Shown here: positions 16,268 to 25,256 of the stretch, one piece after another
How positions within the stretch are numbered: the first letter of the stretch is position 1
How the letters are laid out: every line of letters starts with the position of its first letter
Source of the DNA: an uncultured Methylococcaceae bacterium
GTDB lineage: Bacteria; Pseudomonadota; Gammaproteobacteria; Methylococcales; Methylomonadaceae
Length of the DNA: 54,716 nucleotides
Assembly: GCA_903866825.1 (NCBI GenBank)
Contig: CAIPPE010000178.1
Location: forward strand, 1 to 54,716
Direction of reading: 5' to 3'
Made by a program: the position numbers and the translations under genes
Notes under the pieces: model-generated
What the model was told of the DNA's origin: nothing
Databases searched by the model: none
The model's input: the letters and a program-made list of their open reading frames with translations, nothing else

Positions 16268-17811
16268 CGCTAGAACGTACACAACTAATTGAAGCAGAAC
16301 TGGATACCTTGTACCTGATCAGTCAGGTACTCAACAGTACCCATGATTTACATGCAAAATTGCATGCCGTGCTTGAAATACTTCATAAAAGATCGGGCAT
16401 GTGCTCAGGAATGATAACTCTCAAAGAAATTGAGAATAACAGTTTAATTGTCAGTATTGTTCATTCTGATGGCAACGACAAACTCAGTCAATCTGTACGC
16501 TATAATCCTGGAGAAGGTTTAATGGGTGCCATTCTTGATGCGGGTTCAACGATTGTCGTTGAAAAAATATCAGAAGAACCTCGTTTCCTTGGTCGCATGG
16601 GTTTATATGATGCTGACTTACCCTTTATTGGATCACCCATTTATGTAGAAGAAGGCGATACTATTGGCGTGTTAGCGGCTCAACCCAATAATAATCAATT
16701 TTTGGGTGAGAGATCACGCTTTATGGAGATGGTAGCCAATCTAATTGCTCAAAGCGTTAAAATGTTACGCGTTATCGAACGTAAACAACGCCATTTACTT
16801 AATGAACGAGACCAACTCAAACAAGCCTTAATTAAAAACTACAGCTTTGAAAATATCATCGGCCATTCCGCACCGATGTTAAAGGTCTTCGATTTAATCC
16901 GCCAGGTTGCAAAATGGAATACGACTGTTTTAATTCGTGGAGAGTCAGGAACCGGTAAAGAAGTAGTTGCCAATGCCATACATTTTAATTCTGGTTGCGC
17001 GAGTGGTCCATTTTTAAAATTAAATTGTGCAGCACTACCCGACACTTTATTAGAATCTGAATTATTCGGCCATGAAAAAGGTGCCTTTAGTGGTGCTATC
17101 AATCAACGTAAAGGCCGTTTTGAGCTTGCCGACAATGGAACTCTATTCCTTGACGAAATTGGTGAGATTTCCGCCTCATTCCAAGCCAAACTTTTACGGG
17201 TATTACAGGAGGGTGAGTTTGAGCGTGTAGGTGGAACCCAAACCATAAAAGTCAATGTGCGTATTATTGCGGCTACTAATAGAAATCTTGAAGAAGAAGT
17301 CACTGAGGGTAAATTCAGGGAGGACTTGTATTATCGACTGAATATTATGCCAATCAACATGCCCCCTCTACGCGATAGAACTGAAGATATCCCTGAGTTA
17401 TCAGATTTCTTGCTCGGAAGAATTTCAGAGCAGCAAGGAGGGCGCCCCCTTGAGATTAAAGAAAGCGCCATCCGCATTTTAATGAAACATGATTGGCCCG
17501 GTAATGTACGAGAGTTATCAAACCGGTTAGAACGGGCAGCCATTATGAGTCCGAATGGTATTATTGATCGTGACGTGATGGTTAATACTGGTCTTGAAGA
17601 TGTTGTCAATCAAGCAGGACTCAATTTAAAACCCCAAAAAACAGCCACTATTGATTTTAATGATGAAAATATGGATGACCGTGAACGTGTCATCGCAGCC
17701 CTAGAGCAAAGTGGCTGGGTTCAAGCGAAAGCGGCACGTTTACTCAATATGACTCCAAGGCAAATTGCCTACCGCATTTTGACTTTAGATATCACCATGA
17801 AACAAATTTAA
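16264..17811 (+). CDS. nifA: nif-specific sigma-54 activator NifA
   Basis: A 515-aa activator with a GAF domain (~20-165), an AAA+ domain (Walker A GESGTGKE at ~226, sigma-54 contact loop GAFSGA at ~273, Walker B LFLDEIGE) and a C-terminal Fis-type helix-turn-helix (WVQAKAARLLNMTPRQIAYRI). The loop has Ser where the family nearly always has GAFTGA. There is no cysteine-rich interdomain linker, so it is the oxygen-insensitive type that needs NifL. The start is GTG overlapping the nifL stop. Targets here would be the TGT-N10-ACA sites at nifLA/rnf, nifB and iscA-nifUSV. Confidence 0.93.
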   Translation: MTLERTQLIEAELDTLYLISQVLNSTHDLHAKLHAVLEILHKRSGMCSGMITLKEIENNSLIVSIVHSDGNDKLSQSVRYNPGEGLMGAILDAGSTIVVEKISEEPRFLGRMGLYDADLPFIGSPIYVEEGDTIGVLAAQPNNNQFLGERSRFMEMVANLIAQSVKMLRVIERKQRHLLNERDQLKQALIKNYSFENIIGHSAPMLKVFDLIRQVAKWNTTVLIRGESGTGKEVVANAIHFNSGCASGPFLKLNCAALPDTLLESELFGHEKGAFSGAINQRKGRFELADNGTLFLDEIGEISASFQAKLLRVLQEGEFERVGGTQTIKVNVRIIAATNRNLEEEVTEGKFREDLYYRLNIMPINMPPLRDRTEDIPELSDFLLGRISEQQGGRPLEIKESAIRILMKHDWPGNVRELSNRLERAAIMSPNGIIDRDVMVNTGLEDVVNQAGLNLKPQKTATIDFNDENMDDRERVIAALEQSGWVQAKAARLLNMTPRQIAYRILTLDITMKQI

Positions 17812-17826
17812 CCTTACGGTGCTTTT

Positions 17827-18087
17827 ATGACTATTTTATATGTACAACACGATTATGCCGTTTTTGGCTTTGGTGAAACACAGCAAGAAGCCATTGCTAT
17901 GGCCGCCCAGTGGCTAAATGATGCAACGGGTAAACAGGGTTGTTCCATTGAGTATGCAGAGAGCTTGCTAATCGGTGATGCAAAACCCGGTCAAATGACA
18001 CTCTATGTTACCGATGAAACCATACCCCCTGATGCTGAAAATTGGGGTGGTGAGGAATTACTTGATTGGTATCACGACGTAGCTTGA
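17827..18087 (+). CDS. small hypothetical protein between nifA and nifB
   Basis: An 86-aa acidic protein (MTILYVQHDYAVFGFGETQQEAIAMAAQWL ... WGGEELLDWYHDVA) starting 15 bases after nifA, so probably in the nifLA transcript. The AVFGFGETQQEAIAMA segment looks like a small alpha/beta fold, but I do not recognise the family. It has a single cysteine. No signal peptide or membrane segment. The location suggests a regulatory or nif accessory role; this is inference only. Confidence 0.65.
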   Translation: MTILYVQHDYAVFGFGETQQEAIAMAAQWLNDATGKQGCSIEYAESLLIGDAKPGQMTLYVTDETIPPDAENWGGEELLDWYHDVA

Positions 18088-18140
18088 GTTGATTTGTAAG
18101 CAAGTCTTGTCCCCTTAATAACAAAACACTATGGCTTGAC

Positions 18141-18156
18141 TGTAATGTTTACGACA
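18141..18156. promoter_or_regulatory. NifA upstream activator sequence for nifB
   Basis: TGT-AATGTTTACG-ACA is an exact TGT-N10-ACA site centred about 72 bases upstream of the nifB -24 element. The spacing fits IHF- or bend-assisted contact between NifA and sigma-54 RNA polymerase. Confidence 0.75.
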
Positions 18157-18217
18157 ATCAAAGCTGCATTAAAATACAAAACATTTTAAAATCAACAATA
18201 TAAATCATTTTACACAC

Positions 18218-18234
18218 TTGGCACGACCTGTGCT
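18218..18234 (+). promoter_or_regulatory. sigma-54 (-24/-12) promoter of nifB
   Basis: TTGGCACGACCTGTGCT is an almost ideal -24 element (TTGGCACG) with GC at the correct 12-base spacing; the -12 half reads TGTGCT instead of TTGCA. Transcription would start near 18,246, with a leader of about 27 bases carrying AAGAGG before nifB. Confidence 0.85.
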
Positions 18235-18272
18235 TTTACTTAAAGCAAACATAACTTTAAGAGGTCAAAGCC

Positions 18273-19778
18273 ATGCAATTGCCAGTATTAAACAATACCC
18301 CCAGCCAAGCAGAGCATGGGGCAAAGGGTGGATGTTCTGCCAGTTCTTGTGGAACAACAGACAATCAGATGGATTCCTTACCCGATTCAATTCGGGAAAA
18401 AGTTCAAAACCATCCCTGTTATTCTGAAGATGCACATCATTACTTTGCACGCATGCATGTGGCTGTGGCACCTGCATGTAATATTCAATGTCATTACTGT
18501 AACCGAAAATACGACTGCGCTAACGAATCTCGTCCAGGTGTAGTCTCTGAACTTTTAACACCGGATCAAGCGGTTAAAAAGACTATGGCAGTCGCTGCCA
18601 CCATTCCGCAAATGACCGTACTAGGGATTGCTGGTCCTGGTGATCCATTAGCCAATCCAGAGCGCACTTTTGAAACCTTCCGCCGATTAAGTGAGGAAGC
18701 CCCGGATATTAAACTTTGCGTATCTACTAATGGCCTTGCTTTGCCTGACGCCGTTGAAGAACTCTCCAAACACAATATTGACCATGTCACCATTACCATT
18801 AACACCGTTGATCCTGAAATTGGTGCAAAGATATACCCCTGGATATTCTGGAATAACAAACGTATTAAAGGTATTAAGGGCGCGAAAATACTGATTGAAC
18901 AACAGCAAAAAGGCCTGGAAATGCTTATAGCAAAAGGCATTTTAGTTAAAGTCAATTCGGTCATGATTCCAGGTGTTAATGATCAACACTTAGCTGAAGT
19001 CAGTCGAGTGGTTAAATCTAAAGGCGCTTTCTTGCACAATGTGATGCCATTAATTGCTGAAGCCGAACACGGTACTTTCTATGGTGTTATGGGACAGCGT
19101 GGCCCCACGCCCGATGAATTACAGGATTTGCAAGATAGCTGCTCTGGCGACATGAACATGATGCGCCACTGCCGTCAATGCCGCGCTGATGCAGTGGGCT
19201 TACTCGGTGAAGATCGCGGTGATGAGTTTACCCTCGATAAAATCGAAGAAATGGATATCGATTATCAGGCTGCAATGGAAAAACGTAAAGTCATCCATCA
19301 AGCCATTCAAGAAGAAATGGACAGTAAACGTCTCGAAAAAGCTGTAAAAGCGCAGCAACATCAACAAGAACCTAAACTCACTACCCGTCCGGTATTAATG
19401 GCTGTGGCAACCAGTGGTCAAGGGGTTATCAACGTCCATTTTGGTCATGCTAAAGAATTCCTGATTTATGAAGCCTCACCCGAAGGCGTGCGCTTCATCA
19501 GCCATCGTAAAGCGGATCAATATTGTGGTGGAGACAGTACCTGTGGCGATGGTGAAAGCGTCTTACAACTGACGATAAGAGCCCTCGCCGGCTGTGAAGC
19601 GGTATTGTGTTCAAAAGTGGGATATGAACCTTGGGAAATGCTTGAAGCAGCCGGCATTGCACCAAACGGTGAACACGCTATGGAACCGATTGAAGATGCC
19701 GTTATGGCCGTTTACAAAGAAATGGCCGCTGCCGGAAAACTGGATGAAAAGAACGAAGCTGTCCGAGCAAATGCGTAA
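18273..19778 (+). CDS. nifB: nitrogenase cofactor biosynthesis radical SAM protein NifB
   Basis: A 501-aa protein. The radical SAM motif CNIQCHYCN (Cys69, 73, 76) is followed by NRKYDCANESRPGVVSE and the GIAGPGDPLANPE SAM-binding loop. Conserved cysteines near residues 290-310 (DSCSGDMNMMRHCRQCRADAVG) bind further clusters. The C-terminal ~110 residues are a NifX/NafY-like carrier domain (VINVHFGHAKEFLIYEAS). NifB fuses two 4Fe-4S clusters and inserts carbide to form NifB-co, the FeMo-co precursor. It has its own NifA/sigma-54 promoter. Confidence 0.96.
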   Translation: MQLPVLNNTPSQAEHGAKGGCSASSCGTTDNQMDSLPDSIREKVQNHPCYSEDAHHYFARMHVAVAPACNIQCHYCNRKYDCANESRPGVVSELLTPDQAVKKTMAVAATIPQMTVLGIAGPGDPLANPERTFETFRRLSEEAPDIKLCVSTNGLALPDAVEELSKHNIDHVTITINTVDPEIGAKIYPWIFWNNKRIKGIKGAKILIEQQQKGLEMLIAKGILVKVNSVMIPGVNDQHLAEVSRVVKSKGAFLHNVMPLIAEAEHGTFYGVMGQRGPTPDELQDLQDSCSGDMNMMRHCRQCRADAVGLLGEDRGDEFTLDKIEEMDIDYQAAMEKRKVIHQAIQEEMDSKRLEKAVKAQQHQQEPKLTTRPVLMAVATSGQGVINVHFGHAKEFLIYEASPEGVRFISHRKADQYCGGDSTCGDGESVLQLTIRALAGCEAVLCSKVGYEPWEMLEAAGIAPNGEHAMEPIEDAVMAVYKEMAAAGKLDEKNEAVRANA

Positions 19779-19858
19779 CTAAAACCCCATTCAATCTAAC
19801 GGTCTGGATTATTAGGTGATGCTTATGCTAAGCCAATCAACGATTCTAGGAGTCTACT

Positions 19859-20137
19859 ATGGCAGTATCTATTATTGATTTATGCGTAAATTGTTTTGCC
19901 TGCGAACCCGTATGCCCCAGCCATGCGATTTCTGAAGCGAAACCTCATTTCATGGTTGATCCCAAAAAATGTACTGAATGCGAGGGTGATTTTCCAGTGT
20001 TTCAATGCGCCAGTATTTGTCCAATAGAAGGCGCAATTTTAGATTCGTTTGGTGTTGCCATTAATCCACCCGGCTCTTTAACGGGTATCCCACCCGAAAA
20101 AATGGCCGAAGCAATGGCAGAATTACAATCTCACTAA
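19859..20137 (+). CDS. fdxN: nif-linked 2x[4Fe-4S] ferredoxin
   Basis: A 92-aa ferredoxin with CVNCFACEPVCP at residues 9-20 and a second set CTECEGDFPVFQCASICP, where a longer spacing separates the cysteines, as in FdxN-type ferredoxins after nifB. FdxN supplies electrons for NifB activity and cofactor assembly in Azotobacter. It lies 80 bases after nifB with AGGAG before the ATG. The same nifB-fdxN-nifO order occurs in Azotobacter. Confidence 0.88.
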   Translation: MAVSIIDLCVNCFACEPVCPSHAISEAKPHFMVDPKKCTECEGDFPVFQCASICPIEGAILDSFGVAINPPGSLTGIPPEKMAEAMAELQSH

Positions 20138-20152
20138 TTCAGGAGTTATCTA

Positions 20153-20575
20153 ATGGCCACTATCACATTCTATGAAAAGCCCGGTTGTGCTAACAATACC
20201 CGGCAAAAGAAACTGTTGGTGGCCGCCGCTCATCAGGTTATTCCTAAAAACATCTTAACTGAAGACTGGACTGAGCAACGATTACGTTTTTTCTTTGGTG
20301 ATTTACCGGTTAAAGACTGGTTTAACTACAGTGCACCAGATATTAAATACGGTGAAATTGATCCCGATGAGCAGACCGAAGCTCAAGCATTGGCACTGAT
20401 GATAAAGCAACCCATATTAATTCGTCGCCCCTTAATGCAAATTGATGATGTCTTAATGGCTGGCTTTGATCAGGAACTGATTGATAACTGGATCGGATTA
20501 CAAGCAGTAGATACCACTTCTGATTTAGAAAGCTGTCCAAAAACACAGTCAAAATCAAGTTGCAGCCATGAGTAA
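20153..20575 (+). CDS. nifO: NifO, ArsC-like nitrogenase-associated protein
   Basis: A 140-aa protein of the ArsC/Spx thioredoxin-fold family. ATITFYEKPGCANNTRQKKLL contains a single active-site-like Cys (C12) in place of the CxxC or reductase triad, and KQPILIRRPLMQIDDVLMAGFD is the conserved C-terminal half. NifO is the nif-linked member, implicated in Azotobacter in molybdenum partitioning toward FeMo-co. The stop overlaps the start of the flavodiiron gene by 8 bases, so expression is tightly linked. Confidence 0.83.
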   Translation: MATITFYEKPGCANNTRQKKLLVAAAHQVIPKNILTEDWTEQRLRFFFGDLPVKDWFNYSAPDIKYGEIDPDEQTEAQALALMIKQPILIRRPLMQIDDVLMAGFDQELIDNWIGLQAVDTTSDLESCPKTQSKSSCSHE

Positions 20576-21848
20576 ATTACCTGTATTAAGTATCGATAAC
20601 ATACCCCAAGCCGTTGCATTATCAGATCGCGTGCATTGGGTGGGTGCTTTAGACCCTAATCTACGTAATTTTGACATCATCTTAAAAACAGCAAACGGTA
20701 CTTCTTACAATGCCTATATTGTAAGAGGCAGTGAGGGCGTTGCCATCATTGACACAGTTAAGGAAAACTTTGCCAGTGATTTCTTTACTCGATTAGAGTC
20801 AGTGACTCATTACGATGAGATTAAAGTCATTGTCTTAAATCATTTAGAACCTGACCATACGGGTGCCTTACCTGAACTCATGCGCCGCGCACCGCAAGCT
20901 CGGGTATATATTTCACAAAAAGCGCAGTCCATGCTTAAAGCACTATTAAAGCAGGATGATTTTGAATTTACTCCGGTTATAACAGGTGACAGTGTTTCAC
21001 TAGGCGATAGAACCTTACAGTTTTTTCATACGCCTTATTTACATTGGCCAGACACCCAATGTACCTATCTACAGGAAGAGGCCATTTTATTTTCAGGGGA
21101 TGTGTTTGGTTGTCATTTCTGTGACTCACGCTTATTTAATGATGTGGTCGGTGATTTTCGATTTTCATTTGAATATTACTACGCACATATTATGCGGCCC
21201 TTTAAAGATTATGTTAATCGAGCATTAACCCTATTAGAACCATTGAAATTGAACACTATCTTACCTGCTCACGGCCCTTTATTGCGTGATCAACCCCAAC
21301 GGTATGTGCAACGCTATAAAGAACTATCTCACTCGGCCTTACAAAGTGAGATCAGTGTCGGTGAAAAAACCCTGTTAATTTTTTATATCAGCTCTTATGG
21401 CAATACGAGACGTATGGCCGAAGCCATCTATGAAGGTGCTATGTCTGTTGAACATGTCAGGGTTTCTTTATACGACCTGGAAGGTAGTGAGATTTCACCG
21501 TTTGTCGATTTAATCGAAGGGGCCGACGGTATTATTTTTGGCACACCCACTATTAATGGTGACGCTGTTAAACCAGTGTGGGATTTACTCTCCTCACTAA
21601 CAGTGATTAACCTCAAATCGAAATTAGGCGGGGTCTTCGGCTCTTACGGGTGGACAGGTGAAGGCGTCAAAATGGTAGAAGATCGTTTACGCGGACTTAA
21701 GTTGCGTGTACCTATTCCAGGTATACGTATCAAGTTAATTCCGACAGAAGAAGAAACCCAACTCTGTCGTGAATTTGGGCATGAAATGGCCCTGGATTTA
21801 ATGGGTTTAAGGCAAGCTAAAGTAATTGATATTGCTGATCTTGCTTAA
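20568..21848 (+). CDS. flavodiiron protein (O2/NO reductase)
   Basis: A 426-aa A-type flavodiiron protein. The N-terminal metallo-beta-lactamase-like domain has diiron ligands in NHLEPDHTG (His92, Glu94, Asp96, His97), LHWPDTQ (His159), FSGDVFG and LPAHGP. The C-terminal flavodoxin domain (from about residue 265) has FYISSYGNTRRMAEA and GTPTINGDAVKPVW. The family reduces O2 to water or NO to N2O with electrons from rubredoxin or related carriers. Placement between nifO and ferredoxins suggests local oxygen protection of NifB and nitrogenase, which is inference. There is no rubredoxin domain. Confidence 0.88.
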   Translation: MSKLPVLSIDNIPQAVALSDRVHWVGALDPNLRNFDIILKTANGTSYNAYIVRGSEGVAIIDTVKENFASDFFTRLESVTHYDEIKVIVLNHLEPDHTGALPELMRRAPQARVYISQKAQSMLKALLKQDDFEFTPVITGDSVSLGDRTLQFFHTPYLHWPDTQCTYLQEEAILFSGDVFGCHFCDSRLFNDVVGDFRFSFEYYYAHIMRPFKDYVNRALTLLEPLKLNTILPAHGPLLRDQPQRYVQRYKELSHSALQSEISVGEKTLLIFYISSYGNTRRMAEAIYEGAMSVEHVRVSLYDLEGSEISPFVDLIEGADGIIFGTPTINGDAVKPVWDLLSSLTVINLKSKLGGVFGSYGWTGEGVKMVEDRLRGLKLRVPIPGIRIKLIPTEEETQLCREFGHEMALDLMGLRQAKVIDIADLA

Positions 21849-21863
21849 CAATTTTTAATATAA

Positions 21864-22163
<300 letters not shown>

Positions 22164-22239
22164 GAAAAAACACTTACCTACTCACACTTTTTTAAGTGCG
22201 AATCTTATCTATGCACTTCACCCTATTAAGGAGTCAATC

Positions 22240-22593
22240 ATGGCTTTAATTACCTTCTCAAATCCCGAATATAGGGATAAAACCGTATATGCTGTTGCAG
22301 GCAGTCATACTGAAACCTTGCTAAAAATTGCGAGAGAAAACAAAATCCCCATCAATTACGAATGTGAAGATGGTGAATGTGGCACATGCTTAATCAAAGT
22401 CACCAGTATTGATGACAAAAAACGTCAACGTATGGGGGGTCCTTTAACTGAAAAAGAAAAAGAAGTTTTAAGAACGACTGGAAAAATCACTCAAGAAGAA
22501 ATGGAGAAAATGATTGTCGATGATTTACCATGTCCTTGGCGTCTGGCATGCCAGATGATTGTCAGGGATGAAGATATTCTAGTCGAATACTAG
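22240..22593 (+). CDS. [2Fe-2S] ferredoxin with helical insert
   Basis: A 117-aa ferredoxin. The cluster loop is CEDGECGTCLIKV with a distal Cys in WRLACQMIVRDED. A helical insertion of about 35 residues (PLTEKEKEVLRTTGKITQEEMEKM) separates them, as in the nif-linked ferredoxins found beside nifQ or nifH in several diazotrophs. AAGGAG precedes the ATG and the stop is 2 bases from nifQ. Presumed role: one-electron donor in the nif system. Confidence 0.82.
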   Translation: MALITFSNPEYRDKTVYAVAGSHTETLLKIARENKIPINYECEDGECGTCLIKVTSIDDKKRQRMGGPLTEKEKEVLRTTGKITQEEMEKMIVDDLPCPWRLACQMIVRDEDILVEY

Positions 22594-22595
22594 TC

Positions 22596-23171
22596 ATGTC
22601 TGCCGTGCTCCAACGCCAAAGCGCCTTAGAACAGGCTTATAGTCGCTTAAAATCTACCCCTCTAAAGTCATCTAATCATGAATGGTTAGCCTGTATGACA
22701 GCCAGTTGGTGTGTAGGGCAAAGCGTATTACCCGATTATATGGGGTTGGAGCCGGATCAGTTTGAAACTTTAAAAGCGCATTACTTCAAGGATGATTGCC
22801 TTCCTGAGCTGGCACCTTCTGGTAGTCAAATTGCTTTCGACAGGATGTTAGAAAAGGAGGATCTGATTAATTTACTTAAGCGTTACAGCCGAGCCAATAC
22901 CCTGGAAATTAATTGGGTCATTGGCATCATTGTTGCGGGCTGTTTGGGTAACAATCATTTATGGCAAGATTTAGGCTTATGGTCAAGACCACAGCTTACT
23001 GCATTATTGCAATACAACTTCCCGGAACTTGCAGCAAAAAATATTAAGGACATGAAGTGGAAAAAGTTCTTATATAAACAGCTTTGCGAAGAAGAAGGTT
23101 TGTATCTATGCCGTGCCCCTTCCTGTAACATCTGCATTGATTATCAAAAATGTTATGGGCCTGAGGAATAA
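22596..23171 (+). CDS. nifQ: molybdenum donor protein NifQ
   Basis: A 191-aa protein ending with the NifQ signature CRAPSCNICIDYQKC (Cx5CxxCx5C), which binds a Mo-Fe-S cluster. The upstream helical region includes LLKRYSRANTLEINWVIGIIVAGCLGNNHLWQDLGL, typical of the family. NifQ delivers molybdenum to the NifEN/NifH FeMo-co assembly step. It starts 2 bases after the ferredoxin stop and ends the nifB operon, as in Azotobacter and Klebsiella. Confidence 0.93.
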   Translation: MSAVLQRQSALEQAYSRLKSTPLKSSNHEWLACMTASWCVGQSVLPDYMGLEPDQFETLKAHYFKDDCLPELAPSGSQIAFDRMLEKEDLINLLKRYSRANTLEINWVIGIIVAGCLGNNHLWQDLGLWSRPQLTALLQYNFPELAAKNIKDMKWKKFLYKQLCEEEGLYLCRAPSCNICIDYQKCYGPEE

Positions 23172-23263
23172 GGTATCTCCACTAATCGCTGATATTATTC
23201 GAGCAAATCGTTCTAATGAGTTATAGTTATATTCACAGGAATGATTAAACTCTTAGAAATAAC

Positions 23264-23587
23264 ATGAATCGATTTTATATAACGCTTACATTGATTATAT
23301 TGTTAGGTGTTTTGGCCTATACAAATCCCTCACTAAACAACTACGACGACTTCATAAGTCAACAAATTACAGAAAAAGCAAGAAAACAAAGTGACCCAGT
23401 TGTCGGTGCGCTAGGTTCATTACTTGGAAGTGTAGCAGCTAATTTATTGACTACGCAAACTGCACGAAAGGATTACTTATTTTTCAGTATTTACGACACT
23501 ACGTTCTTAAACAAACATGTTCAGGCTATCGGGATTCTAAATAATTTTTTTATTACAGATGATTCTGCATTTAGACACAGTGATTGA
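23264..23587 (+). CDS. DUF4359-like small membrane or exported protein
   Basis: A 107-aa protein with an N-terminal hydrophobic helix (MNRFYITLTLIILLGVLAYTNPS) and the ITNPS/YDDF pattern followed by a soluble C-terminal part (KDYLFFSIYDTTF), resembling DUF4359. It lies about 90 bases after nifQ without an obvious strong ribosome site. It may be an unrelated single gene. The role is unknown; the family call is from pattern memory only. Confidence 0.55.
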   Translation: MNRFYITLTLIILLGVLAYTNPSLNNYDDFISQQITEKARKQSDPVVGALGSLLGSVAANLLTTQTARKDYLFFSIYDTTFLNKHVQAIGILNNFFITDDSAFRHSD

Positions 23588-23608
23588 ATAGTTTCCCTTG
23601 GCATTCCT

Positions 23609-25192
23609 TCAACCTAAATGTTCATACGCAGACAATGTCTCAATCCGTTTATCTTCCAGAGGCCTCCCTATCGTAAAATGATATAAACTTTGAAACTGTT
23701 CATCTTTAAATCCTAACAGCTCATGGACGCTATCATCAAAGTAGCAACCTATACCCGTGCCACGGTAACCCGCTGCTTCGGCTTCTAAATAAAGTACCTG
23801 CCCTATCAATCCAGTTTCCCAAAATAATCGCCGATACAACCAGGCTGCATCATTCATTGTGTCACTGAACTCTGCTACCATGCCCAAACTGAAGGCACTA
23901 TCGCTCGCAATCGGTTGATGACATGACAAAGTTTTAGCAAACTGACGGCAATCACCTGAGTATAAATGATATAAGGGAATCTCTTTAGCGACAGATTGCC
24001 ACATAAAAGTCTCTAAAGTACCTGCTTTAAGTTTTTCCAAGGCTTCATGATTTCTGGGGAGCGCATAAACACCCGGAGCCAAACCTTCAACGCGATGAAC
24101 AAAAATAAACAAATGAATTTTAGCTGACCATCGCCAAGCCTGAAAAGCGGGAGAAGTCGGTAATACTGCCGAAAGTATCCGATAAAAATCCGCCTGAGAC
24201 ATGGGAGACATTTTGCCATCAAACTGCTGGGCACTTCGACGTTGGCGAATCAAAGACGTAGCTGTTTGTTTACAATCGGTTGGCAAAGGCAACGATTGAA
24301 CAGCCTGCCATTTCGGTTCTTTTGTACTCGGTTTGCTTGCGGCTATAGCTACCTCATCAATAAGCGGCCATTTATATAAATGATAAGCCCGTAAACTATC
24401 AGCTTTGCCAGACCAAAGACCCACTTTCGTATCGGCTATTAGTGCATCAACATCAAAGGGCTTGCTATCGATCCCAATGTTAATTCGACAAATAAGGTCG
24501 GGAGACTCGTGTTCTAATGCCTTAAAATCTTCATGACGATTTAAGCCTAACAACTGAGCAATATCATCATCCGACATTTCAGCTATCAACTCAATTGACC
24601 AGCCCAAAGTTGCAGCGGCATAACGTAAAGCACCGATAGCATGTCCTAAATCATGCTGACAATACCGAAAGGCTCGTTCACCATACTTCCAGGCTTCTCG
24701 CCAATGTACTGAAGATAAGCCTATTGCCAGACTACTTTCGGTCATATTGTCAGAAAACCGACAACGTTGTTCAAGGGTGTGATCGTGACTCACATAATGG
24801 TAAACACCGTTTTTAAGATCGTTTTGCCCCGTACTGATGACATACGCTTCTGTCGGATGCAAGTTACCGCTGGAGGGGTTACAGCGCAATGCCCAACGAC
24901 TGGGACCAAACTGTTTCCATGCCGACAAACCAAAAGCAAGCTCGAGTAATAAACTAACATTAACTAACGTTAATGGTTGGGCAGTTATGGTTTCTGGGGA
25001 ATCTAAAGCTGAAAATAAAACATCAAGCTCACCGCCAGGCTTTGGTAAAGTAACAATTTCACAGCCTGAAAAATGCCGGAATTGATCCGGCTGATCTTCC
25101 CAGTCGATGGATTCAGGGCCCTTTGCATAACGCTCTAAGCGATGCTTGGTTCGATTATGATAATTTAAAACCGTTTCAATTTGTTTGTTCAT
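23609..25192 (-). CDS. tandem nitroreductase / SagB-ThcOx-type dehydrogenase
   Basis: A 527-aa protein with two nitroreductase-fold domains. Domain one (~60-250) includes RCNPSSGNLHPTEAYVI, an FMN-binding motif of SagB-type oxidases, and HDLGHAIGALRYAAATLGW. Domain two (~310-520) has IRQRRSAQQFDGKMSPMSQADF and YLEAEAAGYRGTGIGCYFDD. SagB-type enzymes oxidise azoline rings in peptides, but stand-alone tandem forms also occur with no peptide cluster. None is visible here. It sits 64 bases after a NifZ-like gene inside the nif locus, so a nif-linked FMN redox function is possible. Confidence 0.75.
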   Translation of the reverse strand: MNKQIETVLNYHNRTKHRLERYAKGPESIDWEDQPDQFRHFSGCEIVTLPKPGGELDVLFSALDSPETITAQPLTLVNVSLLLELAFGLSAWKQFGPSRWALRCNPSSGNLHPTEAYVISTGQNDLKNGVYHYVSHDHTLEQRCRFSDNMTESSLAIGLSSVHWREAWKYGERAFRYCQHDLGHAIGALRYAAATLGWSIELIAEMSDDDIAQLLGLNRHEDFKALEHESPDLICRINIGIDSKPFDVDALIADTKVGLWSGKADSLRAYHLYKWPLIDEVAIAASKPSTKEPKWQAVQSLPLPTDCKQTATSLIRQRRSAQQFDGKMSPMSQADFYRILSAVLPTSPAFQAWRWSAKIHLFIFVHRVEGLAPGVYALPRNHEALEKLKAGTLETFMWQSVAKEIPLYHLYSGDCRQFAKTLSCHQPIASDSAFSLGMVAEFSDTMNDAAWLYRRLFWETGLIGQVLYLEAEAAGYRGTGIGCYFDDSVHELLGFKDEQFQSLYHFTIGRPLEDKRIETLSAYEHLG

Positions 25193-25256
25193 AACCCTTT
25201 AATCCAACAAAGTATACACATTCAATAGAGTGAGCTGGCCGCTGATACTTTACCAT

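Noticed and set aside
23609-25192. Azoline peptide (RiPP) cluster around the SagB-type gene
   Set aside because: No YcaO/SagC-D protein or precursor peptide is nearby; the neighbours are nif genes.
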